Assembly: GCA_048213135.1 (NCBI GenBank)
Contig: PS015025.1
Location: forward strand, 89,170-129,708
From: Reclinomonas americana ATCC 50394
Lineage: Eukaryota > Jakobida > Jakobea > Jakobida
DNA: 40,539 nt
Direction of reading: 5' to 3'
How positions within the stretch are numbered: the stretch's first letter is position 1; each line of letters begins with the position of its first letter. The notes under the pieces are model-generated. The model was not told the origin of the DNA. It saw nothing but the letters and a program-made list of their open reading frames with translations, and made no database searches. Positions 30,321-40,204 of the stretch are shown piece by piece. The translations under genes were made by a program, and so were the position numbers.

Positions 30321-33300
30321 TCAGTGCGCGAATGCACGATCTTCAAACGAGATCAGCATGTTGACCTTGCGCACGTACGGGATCAGCGATGCGTTGCCGA
30401 GGATCTTCAACAGCTTGTCTTCGGTGACGTACTCCTCGCCCTCTTGACCCTCGATCTGTGTTGGTTGTTCAACGCGACACCGCAGTGAGTGGTTGGTTCA
30501 CCATTCGCTTCTTCTTGTGCACAAACCTTTCTGAGGTACTCGTAGAGGGCCAGGAAACGCGCCGGTCCAAGCAGGTCCTCGCACTCCTTTTGCAATCGCA
30601 CCACTCGCTCGGTGATGTCGCCGACCGGTGCACGAGCTGCAGCACGTGACAGTCAACATCAAGTCTTCCTTTTCTCATGCGTGCGCCAATCACACCAACC
30701 ATCGGGAGAGAACACGTGTGGCATGGGCCTTGGTCGTGACAGAGTGTCCTCCATCTCGTGTGCCACCTCGTCCCAGTCCTCGTCGGCATCGTCTCCATTC
30801 GCATCGCCCTGCAGAGCGACAAGGTGAGCCCACTGCAATACACAGCAAACAAGACCCTTGAGTGGTCAAGAACCTTATCAAACTCCGTGAGTCGGAATGG
30901 GGCGTTGCGAGTCGGCGGATCGAGCAGCACGTCAGCACCACTCGGCTGACGCTGCAGGCCCAGGCGAGCCTCCACACCTGTTCATCGACTCATCAGCATC
31001 AGCGTGCAAGAGAGAACCAACATCCACGCTTCGTTCACACATACCCGACAAGTGCGCCTCGATCTCGGCCAGTCGCGCACGCTGCTCATACTCGTCCTCC
31101 TCGTCATCGTAGTCGTCCTCATCGTCGTCGTCCTCCTCTGCCTCACTCGAATACTCGTCGTCGTCAGCACCTGACGAGTAGTACTCGACCGGCATGCTCA
31201 TCGCCGACGCAGCGCCGGCAGCACCAGCGGCTGCTGATGCGGAGCCGCTTGGTCTTTCCAGAGCCGACGAGTTCGGCGGGGGTGGAGCGCTTGGTCGCTC
31301 GAGTCGGTGTGGGTTACCTGAGACTGCGACATAATTGCCGGCTCGGTCACCGCCCGCCTCCATGGGGACCGGCCGAGAGAACTGCAGCAAACAACAAGTG
31401 TCGGCCAAAAGAGAAAAATATACTGTGCGTGGGAGAAGGCAGTACAGACCTGGGCAGGAAAGGGCCGCTTTCCAGCACCATTTCCGCGATCGACTACGCC
31501 CCCAGCTCCGCCGGCAGATGGGCGGCGGCCCACCTGCTCTTGCTGATAACCCTCGTCACTGTCCGAAGAACCGTCATCATCTCGTCCGCCCGCATGCGCA
31601 TTCGCCGACTTGCCCGCGCCCACCTGTGGTGCACAAGAGATGAGTGGCGTGGGAAGGCGGGAGATGGATATGAGCTTGCGTTCGCACCTCCAGCTTCCAA
31701 TTCTTGAGGTGTTCGCGTTGCTGGCGAACTTCCGCATTGGCCGACGACATGACGCGCTGTTCGCGTGCGAGACGCATCTCTGCAATGTTGTCGATCAGTG
31801 CCTGCACGAACGCACGCACACGAGATGGACAAAGCAGCACAGAACCTTCATCAGTGGATGCCTCGCGCTCCAGGAACTTCATGTGGTCCGGCAACACAAT
31901 CTCCACGCCAATGTCCTGGTGCGCGTTGCCTGCAGCCAGACACAAACAATCGTCAGTCTACCTTGCACGCAATCGTCTTCTCACTTGTTCACCGAGGAAC
32001 GAACCAGTCTCAGCTCGTTTCTTGCGGATTGCATCACGCAGCGAGCTCGACTCTCTGCACGCGACATGAGTATTCAGAATGCGTTAAACAACACGGCAGT
32101 CGTGATGCCGACGACAGACCTTCGGAAATGTTCGTGCGGCACACGCTTCTCGGTCAGCTGACCACGCGCCTTGCCTTGTGGTTCTCCTGCAGCGGCCGAC
32201 GGCGCCGCTTGCTTCTTGCCAGACGGACCACCCGCCATGCCAGCTCGCGCCGCTGCCACAGCAGCCGCAGCCGCGGCATTGGCCTGCCGACACAAATCAC
32301 CGCGTCAACATACGCACAAAACAAAAGAGCACTGTCAACCATGAGCGTGCATACCTGCGACGAAGGACCGCGCTCGCCCACCGAGTTGGATCGCGGTCTT
32401 GACTCGGTCGACACACTCGACGACCGCTTCCGCGCCACTCCATCATCGATGAGCACAGCCTCGCTTCTGCTGTGCTGCAGGTGTGATTCGTCGGCGCTGT
32501 TGGATTCGTGACTGCATCCGCGATGATGAAGTGAGCATCATGGAAAGTGATGGAGGACCAAAGCGAGAGCACATACCTTCTTGCACTGCCCAGAACATCG
32601 CCCTCGGAAGCTACCCGCTGCACCAGTTTTTGGTTGCCCACAAAAATCTCCACCTCCATTTCCTCTGCGCAGTCGAAATGAACACGGTCATTCCATCTCT
32701 CTCGTTCTTGACGTACACACTATGCTGTGCGGCTTACCATTCTTTCGCGCGTCGCCACGAGCGGCGCGGAACTGACTCTTCATCTCACGCAGCTTGGCCT
32801 GGTGCTGCCGAATCGCCTCCCTGTTGCGCGTGCGAGTCAGCATGGATGGATACACGTGGGCGTGTGTGTCAATGCCGGCGAGCGCAACTTCTTTTCTCGC
32901 TCAGCGGCCTCCCTCTCAGCACGCTGTGCCATCTCCAATTCCCGCCTCTCACGTTCCCGTTCGCGTTCGCGGTCGGCCTTTTGCTTGGCCGCCGCAGCCG
33001 CCGCAGCAGCTGCTGCTGCTGCCGCTGCCGACGCAGGAGGCGCAGCACCGGAGGGAGGTGCACCAGCGGGCGGACCGCTGGGTACCATCACTCCACCAGC
33101 ACCAGCCGCAGCAGCTGCCGCCTGACCTGGCGACGGCGCATTCAGCACGTGTGCCCTGGCCTGCCGCGCACGCTCCTTTTCCGCACGCCTGCGTCGCAGC
33201 ATACACGTAAGTGACATTCTCGGTGCAGATGCAAGCGCGACACAACGAGGTGACGTACACAGCCTCGGCGCGCTCCTGCACTTTTTGACGTTCACGATCC

Positions 33301-34006
33301 ATGCGCTCCTTGCGCTTTTCTCGCTCCCGCACAATCGCGTCGTGCTTCTGCTTCAGCTCGTCATTCTGGCCCACGCGTGCCAGCAGTTCCTGCTCCTTGG
33401 CCTGCCTCTCCTCCGCCGTCAGCCGCTTGCTTCGCGGCTTGGGGCGTCTGTGATGACCGTGCCCGTGACCGTGTCCGTGACTGTGGCTGCCGGAGCCGGT
33501 GCCTGAGTCATCCCCTGATTCATCATACGGCGATGCCGCGGCGGCCATTTGTTGTTGTTGCTGCTGTTGTAGTTGCATTTGTTGCTGTTGATACATCATC
33601 TGCTGCTGATGGTGTGCCTCGCCACCACGCGCACGATGCGCTTCTCGTGGTGCTCCTTGACCACCGCCACCACCACCAATCTGCGGCCGTGGATCCTCCG
33701 GGTGCAAAATGTTGCTGCGCGCGGAGAGGGAACACAGGGAAGGGAGAGGCTGGAGTCAGCAACGAAGCCCGTGATCGATAGCAAACAAAATAATGTTGAC
33801 GCAACTAAATGTCAATCATCTCCGCCTGCTTCTGCATGAACCAATCGTCGCCCATGACTGGCGGCGAGCGAGATGACGGTTGTGCTGGACCCACTGCAGC
33901 GCCGAGAGCCGGCGCCGAGATGCGTCGTGGAGCACCCTGGTTGGCTGCAGCTGCTTGCGATGGTGGTTGTGGTTGTGGCGCTGCTGGTGGTTGTGGTTGT
34001 GGTGGT
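30321..34006 (-). CDS. NEK1-like kinase, C-terminal regulatory part
   Basis: Long multi-exon tail without a kinase domain. It begins at the 186-N gap with Pro/Gln repeats, then GDDWFMQKQAEMIDIYNILH (junction through a GTTGCGT intron at 33805). A polyGln stretch, a His-rich GHGHGHGHHRR run, long basic coiled coil (ERARQARAH; ADRERERERERRELEMAQR), a poly-Ala tract and an acidic stretch (EEDDDDEDDYDDEEDEYEQ) follow. The end (RLQKECEDLLGPARFLALYE, then KLLKILGNASLIPYVRKVNM) aligns with the conserved C-terminus of vertebrate NEK1 (LGxEKFxxVYEKIK .. ILGxxxxxLYxKILxL). NEK1 acts in cilia and DNA-damage signalling. The kinase N-terminus appears as a plus-strand exon at 35117-35223; most of the catalytic domain is not present. 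TGA stop at 30321. Confidence 0.65.
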
Positions 34007-34192
34007 NNNNNNNNNNNNNNNNNNNNNNNNNNNNNNNNNNNNNNNNNNNNNNNNNNNNNNNNNNNNNNNNNNNNNNNNNNNNNNNNNNNNNNNNNNNNNN
34101 NNNNNNNNNNNNNNNNNNNNNNNNNNNNNNNNNNNNNNNNNNNNNNNNNNNNNNNNNNNNNNNNNNNNNNNNNNNNNNNNNNNNNNNNNNNN
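34007..34192. other. Assembly gap, 186 N
   Basis: Stands where the NEK-like kinase domain should be, once the contig to its right is reversed. Left edge is GGT/TTG repeats, right edge GAG repeats. Confidence 0.95.
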
Positions 34193-34279
34193 AGGAGGAG
34201 GAGGAGGAGGAGGACAAGAAGAAGTAGAAGAAGAAGGAAGAGGAGGAAGGAGCACAAGAAGAAGGAAGAGGAGGATGAC

Positions 34280-34580
34280 CATTGATGAAGCTCCCTTCTC
34301 CAACCACGCAACGTCGGAGCAGGCACTCCCGGACCACCACGCGGTGCAAGCTTCCGGAACATATACTTGGCCGATGGCCTGTGCGTCACACTCTGCTTGT
34401 AGGCCGCCACCAGACTCTGCACACAAACAAACACATCAGTCAGCACACACACACACAAAAAAAGAAAGACTCACACACAAAGAGAGACGCAACTCGCGAG
34501 AACTCATCGCTCAGCTTGTTGACGCCAGCACGTCGCTGCTGCGTCGATGAGCTGCGCTGCGACAACAACGATGTCGCCAT
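34280..34580 (-). CDS. N-terminal exons of the TPR protein (contig probably inverted)
   Basis: Start MATSLLSQRSSSTQQRRAG at 34580. Exon 1 runs to 34494 (donor GTTGCGT). Exon 2 (34416 down to about 34280) encodes SLVAAYKQSVTHRPSAKYMF, RKLAPRGGPGVPAPTLRG and WRRELHQ. A donor at 34279 is followed by CTT/CCT-rich intron sequence to the contig edge. The same CTTCTTCTTGTCCTCCTCC pattern begins the right-hand contig at 35332, leading to a phase-matched acceptor (TTGCAG, 35436). This part therefore most likely precedes the TPR gene on the plus strand. Confidence 0.6.
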
Positions 34581-35116
34581 TGTCAAACAAAAGAAAAGAA
34601 AACGATCGCGAGCATCACTGTCACGTATTGTCACTGTCCCGCACGCGCGCACACTCAAGAGTCACACGCGCGCGCACACACACAGGTGAGACACCACTGC
34701 CTTGTCTCTGTTCTGCCTCGCACACGCACGCACGCACGCACGCGCTCTTGTGTTGTGTTGTCTCTCTCAGTCTCTCTCTGTCTCACTGTCTCTCTCTCTC
34801 TCTCTGTGTGGCATAGTTGTGCGTGTTAGTCAGTGAGTGTGTGTGTGTGAGCGGTTTGAGTGTGCGTGTTGAGTGGAGGCTCAATTTGCGCAACGAGTCA
34901 CAGTTGCGGGTGAGGACATCGCGCTCTTCCTCACTCTGACACACTCACACAGAGAGAGAAAGAACACGCGCGTCTCAGTGTGTCAGTTGTTATGAGTGTG
35001 TGTGTGTGTTTGGCCATGATCTCGACAACAACAACAATCATTCATTTGTTTTTTTTTCTGTTTGTTATTTTCTTGTGTGTGTTTTGTGTGTGTTTGTTTG
35101 TTTACAGGAAGAAAGC
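34581..35116. promoter_or_regulatory. Intergenic region between divergent TPR and NEK starts
   Basis: 536 bases between two divergent ATGs. Contains (CA), (TC)n at about 34762-34806 and (GT) runs. On the plus strand a probable 5' UTR intron ends in GTTTACAG at 35108, just before GAAGAAAGC-ATG. No TATA box recognised. Confidence 0.45.
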
Positions 35117-35223
35117 ATGTCGTCGGTGGCGACTAGCGACCGCTCGCTCGACTATGATCGACTGCAGGAGATTGGTCGTGGCAGCTTCGGCATTGCGTAC
35201 TTGGCGCGTCGCAAGGTCGATAG
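35117..35223 (+). CDS. First exon of NEK-like protein kinase (contig probably inverted)
   Basis: MSSVATSDRSLDYDRLQEIG continues with RGSFGIAYLARRKVDR, the glycine-rich ATP loop (GxGxxG, GRGSFG) of a Ser/Thr kinase at its usual place. It matches NEK1 (RLQKIGEGSFGKA). The donor GTGAGG at 35224 leads into a long (GA)n run and the 20-N gap. No other kinase exon follows on the plus strand; the next contig is a TPR gene. Reversing the contig would place this exon upstream of the NEK1-like tail on the minus strand. Confidence 0.75.
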
Positions 35224-35244
35224 GTGAGGAGATGGAGGAGAGGG

Positions 35245-35245
35245 A

Positions 35246-35299
<54 letters not shown>

Positions 35300-35311
35300 G
35301 AGAGAGAGAGA
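35245..35311 (+). repeat. (GA)n microsatellite
   Basis: Near-perfect GA repeat in the intron after the kinase exon, ending at the 20-N gap. Confidence 0.95.
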
Positions 35312-35331
35312 NNNNNNNNNNNNNNNNNNNN
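35312..35331. other. Assembly gap, 20 N; joins GA and CTT repeats
   Basis: Left edge is (GA)n, right edge (CTT)n. Kinase exon ends on the left and TPR coding begins on the right. Confidence 0.95.
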
Positions 35332-35436
35332 CTTCTTCTTCTTCTTCTTCTTCTTCTTGTTCTTCTTGTCCTCCTCCTCCTCCTCCTCCTCCTCCTCCTC
35401 CTACCTCCTCCTTCTCCTCCTCACTTTCTCTTGCAG

Positions 35437-38296
35437 TGCCGCCGACACGCTTCGGGAGGCCGAGGCGACAATGACGCAGGGCAATCTGGAGGCCGCGTTG
35501 CACAAGATTGGCGAGGCGCTGGCGACCTCGGCTGGGGCGCAGGACTCGAATGCGTTCTACTTGCAGGGCGAGGCACTGCGTCGTACTGGTGACATGCATG
35601 GGGCGCTGGAGGCGTTTACGCATTCGCTGTCGCTGGATCCGATGGAGTACATGTGCTATCGTGGTCGCGCGCTGTGCTACTTTGCGGAGCAGCAGTATGG
35701 CGAGTGTGTGCGCGAGACGGAAAAGTACATCAAGATTGGCGATCCCGAGGCGGAGGTTTGTTGTTGTTGTTGTCTTCTCGTGACCTCCGATGACGGACAA
35801 CCTCTTATCCTCGTGCGGGAATTCGTAGGATTACCAACTGATGGCCAAGGCGCTGTTCCAGTTGCGCGACTTTGGTCGGGCGTTGGTGGCGTTTGAGGAG
35901 GCCAACAGTTGCGTCACTCTGCATCCGACAAGCAGTGTGATTCGTTGCGTGACAATTGCACTGCAGGAATGATGACGGCGCAAATGGGAGGCGGCAGCAG
36001 CAGTGATCTGTCACTGGATGGAGCCGGTGGTGGTGGCAGCGAGGCTGTGGAGCTGCAGTTCATGTTGGGACACTGTTACAATGCGTTGGAGCAGCCGGCC
36101 AAGGCGCGCGAGTGCTTCAACCGAGTGATGCAGTTGGATCCGTACTTTTTCCGAGAGCGCGTGGAGGACGCAGAGGCGGAGGAGAATGCTGAGAATTTCC
36201 ACTCGGCCATTGAGATTTACACGGCACTCTTCCCGCTGGCCTCGTCGGGATCGGCTCCACAGGTGCAGTGGGGGAGTGCGAAGGAGGTGCAGGTGATTGG
36301 AAGGTGCTCATTTCTTTACATGCTACAGGTTACCTTTGCCGAGGCTGATGAAGCTGGCAGTCCACCCTCGCAACCGGGCTCGTTGCGTACGCATTCTTTA
36401 TTCACCGAGGTTATCACATCAAACCAACACAATCCTTGCGTTTCCTTCTTCATCGACATCGCAGACCGCAAGACGCCGCTGCATCGCATGTGCGCTTCTT
36501 GTCGCCGACGCTGTGTGGCGCACCGTCGCTCATGGCCCCTGCGCACTCGCCGGCACTCATGATTTCACCCTTCAAGGGCGACGGCAATGTGGAGTTGTCG
36601 CCTGGCACTCGCGAGCGGTTACTGCTGACCGTCAGCGAGATGCACGCTTTGTGTGCGCGGTGTTGGCTGGCACTCTCCGAGCGCTCTGGTCACTTTGCCT
36701 CCATTCCCATGCTGCCTGGAGAAGGTTTGTGAAGAGGCAATGGAAAGTGAAGAGAGTCGAGCGAGGAGCTGATGGTGAGCTTTTTGGTCTGCAGGCGATG
36801 CGGAGAACCGACTGTACTTGGCGTTTGGCATCAGTGATTTGGAGGCTCGCATCGACGACGCTGCGGCGACGGAGGTGGAGAGCTCTGGTGCGCTGGATCC
36901 CGGTGCAGTGGCGTACGACGATGTCGCCACGGAGATCTTGCACGATGAAAACCTGTCCACGGCACTGCGCCACTTGTCGGATCGCGTCGATGCTTCGAAC
37001 CCGTCCGACACAATTCCGTTCATGGAGCGGGCACGAGTTGCGTGACGATCTATCTATCCCCTTCTGTGGTGGAGACAAGCTGCTGACTATTCGGTCAGGT
37101 GTACTTTGCGCATCGCATGTACAAGGAGGCCATTGGCGATTTCACCCTGTGCCTTCAAGCCGACCCGGTCAATGTGGAGGCTCTGCTCGGTCGTGCCGCC
37201 GCTCGTGTGCATCTGGCCGCAGCGACGCATCGTGGGCCAGTTCGCGCTGCGTTTGTCGATGCGCTGAAGCAGAGTGTTTCGAGGGTGCGTGAGAGGGAAA
37301 GGGGGGATGGGGGAAGGGAAATGAGGGAAAGGGGGAAGAGAGAAGGAGGATGTGTTTGAGGGCAAGAAAAATAATGAGAGAGAATGAGATTGGTGAGGCA
37401 TTGTGGGTGTGTGATATCGGAAGGTCAAGAAAAAATGAGGAGTCACAGTGTGTGTGTGTATGAATCAGGCAGAGTGTTGGAGTGTGAGAGAATGAGGGAA
37501 CAGTGCCTTGCCACGGATGCATTAGACTAATTGTGCATCACTTCCGCAGGACTTGTCGTCGGTGCTGATTGTGGACGAGTGGAACCTGTTGGCTCTCTCC
37601 GGTCAGCTGGCGGTGGCCTCGACCGAGGCTCACTCGATCGAGCGTGTCATCAAGTGTGTCATTCGACTGCTCCAGCTGGCTGCACGGTACGTGCCGTGAA
37701 AGGATGCGAGTGCCGATGGGGAATATTCATTCCTTGTTTCCTATGCAGCCGCGACGCCCCATCCTCCACCGTACACCTGGTGCAGCAGTTGCTGCACAGC
37801 GACAATGGCCGCAAGACCGTTCTCGCCATGGTGACCATGGGTCTGGAGATGCAAGACACGCTGATGGCGCAGGCTGGCGGCGAGGAGAGTGATGGTGCGT
37901 GTGCCTGCTGTTGCTGCCGGCATTCATTCACGTGTGATACTCACTCCAACTTCGCACAGTTCCGGTGCCACTGCGTGTGCCGACTTTGCTCTTCCTGGCC
38001 TTGCAGGCGGTGCTGGCCGCACATGCAGACCTGCTGGAGGGCACGCCAGCTCTGGATCTCATTCGGCAACGCGAAGGTGTGTGAGTGAATAGCAAAAGTG
38101 GGGGAGAGAGGTGTCGCTCTCTGACTTACTGTCGAATAACACAGAGGAGAGGAAGAAGGGAGTGGCCGACAACCTCGACGCATACATCAAGGTCAAGTCC
38201 AAGGGCTCAAAGGCGAAGAAGAAGGTTGGTGATTGTTGTCACACTGTCTGTGTTGTCTGTTTCGGCCAGTCTCTCACTCTTCCACACCCACAGTAA
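35437..38296 (+). CDS. Large TPR-repeat protein
   Basis: TPR motifs in order: TLREAEATMTQGNLEAALHK, NAFYLQGEALRRTGDMHGAL (with AFTHSLSLDP), YRGRALCYFAEQQYGECVRE, LMAKALFQLRDFGRALVAFE, LQFMLGHCYNALEQPAKARE (with CFNRVMQLDP), and later YFAHRMYKEAIGDFTLCLQA. Between and after these are an unfamiliar helical region (RLYLAFGISDLEARIDDA) and a C-terminal HEAT-like stretch (VIKCVIRLLQLA, VLAMVTMGLEMQDTL). It ends KKGVADNLDAYIKVKSKGSK. The final intron (about 38225-38293) has a length divisible by three, so TAA at 38294 ends both spliced and unspliced forms. Introns at 35908, 36382 and 37037 have GTTGCGT donors. TPRs mediate protein-protein contacts; I do not recognise the family. Confidence 0.8.
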
Positions 38297-38315
38297 TCCA
38301 AGTCGAGCAACGTGC

Positions 38316-38321
38316 AATAAA
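38316..38321 (+). terminator. Probable polyadenylation signal
   Basis: AATAAA 20 bases after the TPR gene stop codon, in an AT-rich patch, and 109 bases before the stop of the convergent AMFR-like gene. Confidence 0.6.
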
Positions 38322-38429
38322 ATTTTGGTGCTACACTAAACACAATAATAATAATCTCTGATCACCGATCCAGAAGCACATTGATGGCATCTGAGCACAA
38401 TTGCACATGTGAGCGCGATGTAAGCGCAA

Positions 38430-39511
38430 TCAAACAAAGGCTGACTTGCACACGCAACTCTCCACGTTGTTGCCGGTCAGGCGAAGTGCCTGAGCGATTT
38501 CGTCGTCACTGGCCCACGGACACACATCACGCACACCAGCAATTGCCTCGGCCTGTGCGTGTAGTCATCACAGTAAGTATGGAGGCAGCAGAATCAGATG
38601 AGGGCAAAACACGGGGCGAACCGAAGGTGCTACTGCAAATGGTGGTCGAGGGGGCGCGGGTGCGGGTGCTAGTGGGGGTGCTTGTTGTTGTTGTTGAGGT
38701 GGTGGTGGTGCGCCAGGCACTGTGTGGATGCGGAGTGAGGAGGGGGTTAAAGGGGAAGGAGAGGAGAGAGGAAGGAGAAGGAGAGAGAGAGAGAGAGAGA
38801 GGAGGAGGGAAGGGAAGAAGGAGGAGGGAAGGAAGAGGAGGAAGAAGAGGAGGAAGAGAGAGGAGAGGAAGGGGAGAGAGAGAGGTGGAGGAGAGAGGCA
38901 AGCGAGAAAGGTGGAGAGTTAAGATATGAATTAGAAATGTGAATAACTTGTATGCAATCAGACAGGAGGAGGACAGAGGGAGAGGCATGTGAGAGAAGGT
39001 GCAGAGTGAAGATAGTCAGGGAGAGAGTAAGGACAGAAAGATGAGAGAGAGGAATGAGAGAGGAACAAGAGAAGCACATGCAATGAACGAAATAACAAAA
39101 AGAGTGAAGTGAGTGGAGGGACAGGAGAAAGAAGAACTGGCATGAATGGGGAGAAAGAGATGAGGCACCTGGAAACATTAATGAACAAGGCAGTGAATGA
39201 GAGAGGGAAAGAGAAGCGCGAGAGAACTGGGTGGGAGAATGAAAAACATGATGAAAAGCAGAGCATGACAGCACGGAGTGAGACAAGAGAAGAGAGACAA
39301 AGGCGCACGTATCGAGAAGGATGGGAGAGCGCAGTTGTGCTTACCATTTCGCCGTCGGAGTCCCTCAGCACCAGCACGTTGTGCTGCTGACTGGATGGTG
39401 AACTCGTCCCACTGAAGTGGTGGCGGTGGAGGTGGCTCAGCGGCAAACGCGGGCATCGGCGGTGGCGCGAATGCGTTGAACTGCTGTCCGCCCATGTGGA
39501 ACTGCTGCTGC

Positions 39512-39543
<32 letters not shown>

Positions 39544-40204
39544 CTGATAGCGCTGGAACATTTGTTGCTGTGCGAGCAGCAGCTGTTGCTGACGCAGTGC
39601 ACGCATCCGCTCCTGGCGTTGTCGGTCGAGAGCCAGCGGATGATTCGGTATCTCACCACGGCACACTGTTGGTTCAAGTCAGCGGAAGAGTGACGCTTCA
39701 CACGCACAGGCAGTGCGGACGCAACTTGGACAGATGGTGGAGGTCATCAACCATGGTCGAATGCACGCCCTACGCCTTGAGTGAGGAACGCTGCACGAGG
39801 CAACACGGGCAGAGTCACACAGCACGCAACTCATGGAACAAGTGGGAGCACGGGAGTTTCTTCGCAGCGTCCGTCATCTCCACGTGACAAATCGCACAAT
39901 CAGCGTGTCGTGCCAAGTCCTCTGGCGTCGCGTCGGCCGCACTGCACACATCCGCGCACACACACATGAGAGATAGGCGACAAGAGACAGAAACGGAGCG
40001 AGAAGGCACGCAACTCTCGCAGCAGCTGTATTACTTGGTTGCGAATCTGCCGCTGTCGCAGCAGTCGTCGAATGAAAAAGTACGAGCGGTAGCATTCCCA
40101 GATGACCATAATGTCGCGCGCCGTCAACTGGAAGCCGAAGAGCAGCCACACGTGGAGGAGGAACAAGGCGACCAGGGCGTGGCGGGTGATCGAGAGCATG
40201 AATT
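38430..40204 (-). CDS. AMFR: AMFR/gp78-like ER ubiquitin ligase, N-terminus outside window
   Basis: Exons (plus coordinates) 40015-40204, 39831-39941, 39726-39769, 39345-39665, 38622-38719 and 38430-38552; phases agree from the RING exons on. Order: transmembrane helices (LVALFLLHVWLLFGF; IMVIWECYRSYFF), then DATPEDLARHADCAICHVEM, KKLPCSHLFHEACIRPWLM and TSTICPMCRGEI, a full C3H2C3 RING-H2. PolyGln (39499-39546) and Pro-rich linkers follow, then a CUE-like domain (VRDVCPWASDDEIAQALRLT) and TGA. ATPEDLA just before the RING and CUE after it match gp78/AMFR, not HRD1. Role: E3 of ER-associated degradation, with CUE binding ubiquitin. The VIM and G2BR regions of animal gp78 are absent. The N-terminal TM helices lie beyond the window. 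Confidence 0.85.
38745..39340 (+). repeat. Purine-rich tract in AMFR-like intron
   Basis: GGAGAG/GGAAGA-rich sequence, densest at 38755-38930. It lies in the intron between the polyGln exon and the Pro-rich exon of the minus-strand gene. The long pyrimidine-side ORFs are compositional. Confidence 0.85.
39499..39546 (-). repeat. CAG/CAA repeat encoding polyglutamine
   Basis: About 15 consecutive Gln codons, CAG with interspersed CAA, in the AMFR-like coding exon. The mixed codons suggest the Gln run is maintained at protein level. Confidence 0.9.

Noticed and set aside
38400-39300. Plus-strand Arg/Glu/Gly-rich ORF resembling a coiled-coil protein
   Set aside because: It follows simple GGAGAG repeats; the minus-strand exons with RING and CUE motifs account for the region.
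24071-40014. U12-type (minor) introns as the explanation of odd donors
   Set aside because: Donors are GTTGCGT, not ATATCCTT/GTATCCTT, and no TTCCTTAAC branch element is evident.
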